64,000 nt of DNA from Guptibacillus hwajinpoensis (GTDB taxonomy: Bacteria; Bacillota; Bacilli; Bacillales; Guptibacillaceae), in NCBI RefSeq assembly GCF_020524165.1, contig NZ_JAIVKU010000004.1, positions 496,001 to 560,000 of the forward strand, read 5' to 3'. Of the stretch, positions 61,167-64,000 are shown piece after piece; within the stretch, counting starts at the first letter, position 1; each line of letters starts with the position of its first letter. A program made the position numbers and the translations under genes. Below the pieces are notes generated by a model. It searched no databases and was not told where the DNA came from. It was given only the letters and a program-made list of their open reading frames with translations.

Positions 61167-61609
61167 TCTGTGGATAACGTCTCGTATTCATTTTCATTCA
61201 CACCCACAAATCCATTCAGAATGATCGCAGCAAATAAAGGTGTTCTTTCCTTTAAGTCTTCAACTGAATAAAGTCCAGAGAAATACTGTACGATCAACCC
61301 ATCGATCATCGCAACAAATGCGCTAACCCCTTCACGGTAATGTAGCGGCCAAAATTCTTTGTTTGGATCGAGAGCAATAAAGCGATCTCTAAGGTAAAGA
61401 AGCATTTCATCAAAGGCTTTCTTGAAATTTTCTGGATCATGCCCTCGAGCTTGCTTTCCCATTTCTTCCGTCAGTTTAGGAAGATTTTCTTCGTTATAAT
61501 TCATCGATCCATAAATGAAATTTTCTACAAATTCTGGGACGCTTTGTCCTTCGCAATCATCAGTGAATTTTTCATATTCGCGTGTCAGTTGGTATAAGTT
61601 TTGATTCAT
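61163..61609 (-). CDS. Protein resembling a TetR ligand-binding domain without HTH
   Basis: 148 residues, all helical. The part REGVSAFVAMIDGLIVQYFSGL, followed by DLKERTPLFAAIILNGF, looks like the last helices of TetR-family regulators, where the effector binds. The usual 45-residue N-terminal HTH is absent, and the DNA upstream of the start (AGGAAGAG RBS) encodes none. It is divergent to the acyl-CoA ligase operon that has a TetR-type palindrome at its promoter. It may be a truncated regulator or a stand-alone antirepressor; the family call is moderate. Confidence 0.5.
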   Translation of the reverse strand: MNQNLYQLTREYEKFTDDCEGQSVPEFVENFIYGSMNYNEENLPKLTEEMGKQARGHDPENFKKAFDEMLLYLRDRFIALDPNKEFWPLHYREGVSAFVAMIDGLIVQYFSGLYSVEDLKERTPLFAAIILNGFVGVNENEYETLSTD

Positions 61610-61720
61610 GTTGCTCTTCCTTTCTACTATGAATAAAAACGTTATTTCCGAATTTCACTATGATAAAACATGAAATTTCTATTGAATTAGAAGAATGAAA
61701 AATTGTATGATAAAGCTGAA

Positions 61721-61740
61721 CATACTAAACGGTTAGTATG
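61721..61740. promoter_or_regulatory. TetR-type palindromic operator before the acyl-CoA ligase gene
   Basis: CATACTAAACGGTTAGTATG is a 20-bp palindrome with 8-bp perfect arms, ending 13 bases before the ATG and overlapping a weak promoter (TTGTAT, 17 bp, TAAACG). Such sites are typical of TetR repressors of fatty-acid or branched-acid degradation. Confidence 0.7.
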
Positions 61741-61753
61741 AAAGGGTGGTAAA

Positions 61754-63394
61754 ATGAAACAATTAAAATCATTTTGGCCGGAAACAGTACCTTCTACATT
61801 AACTTATCGAGATGGAGAATGGCCCCTTCACGAATATCTTTCGATTCAGGCGGAGCGAAAACCAAACGAAGTCGCCATTCATTACTATGGTTATCAATTA
61901 ACATGGGAAAAATGGAATCAACACACAAATCAATTAGCAAACTACTTGGTTCGAATTGGTGTCAAACAAGGTGATCAAATTGCTCTCTTTATGCAGAATT
62001 GTCCGCAATATCTTATCGCTCACTATGCCATTCAAAAGCTTGGTGCAATTGTCGTTCCTTTAAACCCTATGTATAAAGCCTCTGAACTTTCTTATTTAAT
62101 TAAAGAAGCAGAAATTAAAGGAATAATCTGCGGTTTAGAACTTTTACCGATGCTTGAATCCAACGAGGAAGCACTTTCCTTTATTGTCACGGCTACGTAT
62201 CAGTCACTCCTCTTACCAGATCAGGTTGCTAGGGTGCCATCTGAAATAAAATCTCCTACGAAACCATCAAGATTTACGACTCTAGAATCGCTCTTTGACT
62301 CAGAAGAAGTTTCATTTCAACCTGCCACTGTTAAATTAGATGATGTGTGTTTAATGGTGTTCACATCTGGAACAACTGGCAGACCTAAAGCTGCAATGCT
62401 TACTTATGGAAACGCTTTATTTAAAACTGCTGCTACAATGACTTGTAATCAACTGAAACAAGAGGACAAATTACTAGCAATTGCACCGTTGTGCCATATC
62501 GCAGGTATGGTAATGGGCGTCAACCTACCTGTCTATAGCGGAAATGAAACCGTGTTGTTAAGTCGTTTTGATGCTGAAACGGTTGTGAAAACAATTGAGA
62601 GTCATCGTATTTCAATGTGGTATAGTATTGCCCCCATGAATGGAGCAATCTTGCAAATGCCTGATCTTATGGAACGAGATTTATCTTCGCTTCGAATAAA
62701 TTTAGCAACAAGCTTTGGTGTGCAAGTAACTCAAAATCTAGCCCATCAATGGAAAACTGCAACCAGTGGCTGCCTACTATATGAAGCAGCTTATGGTCTA
62801 AGTGAGACACACACATGCGATACGTTTATGCCCATCGAAAACATTAAATACGGAAGCTGTGGTATTCCAATTCATGATACTAGAATAAAAATTATTGATC
62901 TTAAGAGCGGAGATGAAGTTGGTCCACTTGGAGAGGGAGAAATCATCATTAAAAGTCCAGGGGTTTTCAAAGGATATTACAATCGACCTGAAGAGACTGC
63001 TGCTACTCTCAAAAATGGCTGGGTCTATACAGGAGATATCGGCTATCTTGATGAAGAAGGTTATTTATATTTTCGAGGTCGTGTGAAAGAGATGATTAAA
63101 AGCTCTGGTTATAGCGTGTTTCCAGAGGATGTTGAAGCGTTAATGAATGAACATCCAGCTATTAAGCAAACAGCGGTTATTGGAGTACCCGATCAACAAA
63201 AAGGTGAAATCATTAAAGCAGTCGTTGTTTTACATCCTCATCATTCTACTGTATCACCAGAAGCATTATTGGATTGGTCTAGAGATCATATGGCTGCTTA
63301 TAAAGCACCCAAAATGATAGAAATTCGTGAAAGTCTACCTGCTACATCTTCAGGTAAAGTATTAAGAAGATTATTAAAAAATGACAAGGGGTGA
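61754..63394 (+). CDS. Long-chain-type acyl-CoA ligase (AMP-binding)
   Basis: 546 residues of the ANL superfamily. The P-loop is FTSGTTGRPKAAML; AYGLSETHTC, GWVYTGDIGYLDEEGYLYFRGR and the C-terminal Lys in SSGKVLRRLL complete the adenylation and hinge motifs. It activates a carboxylic acid to its CoA thioester. The next gene, 4 bases away, is a biotin-dependent acyl-CoA carboxylase subunit, so fatty-acid or branched-chain acid breakdown is likely. The palindrome upstream suggests repression that is lifted by an acyl-CoA. AAAGGGTGG RBS. Confidence 0.88.
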   Translation: MKQLKSFWPETVPSTLTYRDGEWPLHEYLSIQAERKPNEVAIHYYGYQLTWEKWNQHTNQLANYLVRIGVKQGDQIALFMQNCPQYLIAHYAIQKLGAIVVPLNPMYKASELSYLIKEAEIKGIICGLELLPMLESNEEALSFIVTATYQSLLLPDQVARVPSEIKSPTKPSRFTTLESLFDSEEVSFQPATVKLDDVCLMVFTSGTTGRPKAAMLTYGNALFKTAATMTCNQLKQEDKLLAIAPLCHIAGMVMGVNLPVYSGNETVLLSRFDAETVVKTIESHRISMWYSIAPMNGAILQMPDLMERDLSSLRINLATSFGVQVTQNLAHQWKTATSGCLLYEAAYGLSETHTCDTFMPIENIKYGSCGIPIHDTRIKIIDLKSGDEVGPLGEGEIIIKSPGVFKGYYNRPEETAATLKNGWVYTGDIGYLDEEGYLYFRGRVKEMIKSSGYSVFPEDVEALMNEHPAIKQTAVIGVPDQQKGEIIKAVVVLHPHHSTVSPEALLDWSRDHMAAYKAPKMIEIRESLPATSSGKVLRRLLKNDKG

Positions 63395-63398
63395 AATC

Positions 63399-64000
63399 AT
63401 GGAATCATATGTAGAAGATTTGAAGAATCGAAGACTCCGTGCGGAACGAATGGGTGGTCAACACAAGATTGATGCGCTACATGCAGCAGGAAAAAAGACG
63501 GCTCGTGAACGAATTGCGCTCCTTGTTGATGAAGGCTCTTTTCTGGAGCTTGGAAAGTTGAACACTTCTGAAATACCTGAACATGAGGATAAAAGTTCAG
63601 GTGATGGAGTGATCTGTGGTATTGGACGAGTGAATGGACGTCCGATCATTGTACAGGCTGCTGATAAAACGGTATTTGCAGGGACAGAAGGCGCCGTCCA
63701 TATTCGAAAAACAAAAGCGGCGCATGCTTATGCATTAAAACGAGGCCTCCCCCTCGTCAATCTTAGTGAAGGAGGAGGTCTTAGAATGCCTGATGGAATG
63801 GGTTCTGATGGCATTAGTGATAAGCTTTTCCCTCAAGAAATGTTAACGCATCATCGTGAAGTTCCGATGGTAACCGCTATTCTTGGTGATAGCTTTGGGG
63901 GACCGACGTGGCTTGCTGTATCATCTGATTTTGTTACGCAACTAAGTGGAACGTGCATGGGAGTAGCTGGACCTAGAATGCTTGAGATTGCTACAGGCGA
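63399..64000 (+). CDS. Acyl-CoA carboxylase carboxyltransferase subunit (3' partial)
   Basis: ATG after AAGGGGTG; 200 residues visible before the window ends. The opening LKNRRLRAERMGGQHKIDAL, with KKTARERIALLVDEGSF and SGDGVICGIGRVNGRP, and the oxyanion loops SEGGGLRMPDG and GDSFGGPTWLA are those of propionyl/methylcrotonyl-CoA carboxylase beta chains. It transfers carboxyl from biotin to an acyl-CoA. It is coupled to the preceding ligase gene. Confidence 0.88.
   Translation, partial: MESYVEDLKNRRLRAERMGGQHKIDALHAAGKKTARERIALLVDEGSFLELGKLNTSEIPEHEDKSSGDGVICGIGRVNGRPIIVQAADKTVFAGTEGAVHIRKTKAAHAYALKRGLPLVNLSEGGGLRMPDGMGSDGISDKLFPQEMLTHHREVPMVTAILGDSFGGPTWLAVSSDFVTQLSGTCMGVAGPRMLEIATG

Overview
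The window is about 64 kb of chromosome from a low-GC, endospore-forming Bacillaceae bacterium. The evidence is a CwlJ cortex-lytic enzyme, a CotD-type coat protein, the Bacillus gene run ypsA-gpsB-rnpB-rlmL, the yjlC-ndh and yprA-yprB (mrfAB) pairs, a hut operon with HutP, and G+A-rich ribosome binding sites. Species cannot be named from the sequence; an Alkalihalobacillus/Pseudalkalibacillus-like genus is a guess.

Layout. 1-13.5 kb: mostly single genes (acetamidase/formamidase fragment, a MurE-like Mur ligase, a TRIC/UPF0126 membrane protein, a methylmalonyl-CoA epimerase-like protein, a DadA-like oxidoreductase, a Cof-type phosphatase, an ArsR-DUF2087 regulator under a 44-bp palindromic operator, cwlJ, a PQQ-type sugar dehydrogenase lipoprotein, a relic of sucrose-6-phosphate hydrolase, then yjlC-ndh). 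13.7-17.5 kb: a tightly overlapping GntR-ABC-permease-ECF sigma operon. 17.6-27.7 kb: a histidine phosphatase, acetate transporter, ilvE with a tiny upstream leader ORF, penicillin acylase, a MerR-like coiled-coil protein, two paralogous membrane-anchored proteins, a YesN-like regulator and class I fructose-bisphosphate aldolase. 28-34.2 kb: histidine utilisation in the order hutU-hutI-hutG-hutP-hutH, with an internal cre-overlapped promoter before hutP and a HutP-type NAG-triplet/terminator element before hutH.

35.3-47.5 kb: the yyaL (DUF255, thioredoxin-domain) gene is split exactly at its CHWCH codons by a mobile element of about 10.1 kb. A 16-bp direct repeat marks both junctions, and a large serine recombinase sits at the right end. 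Reading every line, I find only four CpG dinucleotides in the whole element (none in its right-hand 6 kb), while flanking DNA is rich in CpG. The element carries a CpG-free, diverged copy of the first 53 codons of its own target gene, placed so that it abuts the orphaned 3' part of yyaL but is separated from it by a TGA and a 19-nt attachment-site arm. Its cargo includes a HEPN-motif multi-zinc-ribbon protein next to a membrane-anchored coiled-coil protein, a recombinase-like/HNH fusion, a minimal tyrosine recombinase, several unknown small proteins and long hairpin-rich non-coding stretches. This is the most novel part of the window.

47.5-64 kb: housekeeping: ycgL-like nucleotidyltransferase, mrfA-mrfB DNA repair genes, a cNMP/CBS/DUF294 protein with a DnaQ-type exonuclease, cotD-like gene, ypsA, gpsB, RNase P RNA, rlmL, the M32 carboxypeptidase ypwA, and finally the start of an acyl-CoA ligase/acyl-CoA carboxylase operon behind a TetR-type palindrome, facing a gene that looks like a TetR ligand domain without its DNA-binding part.
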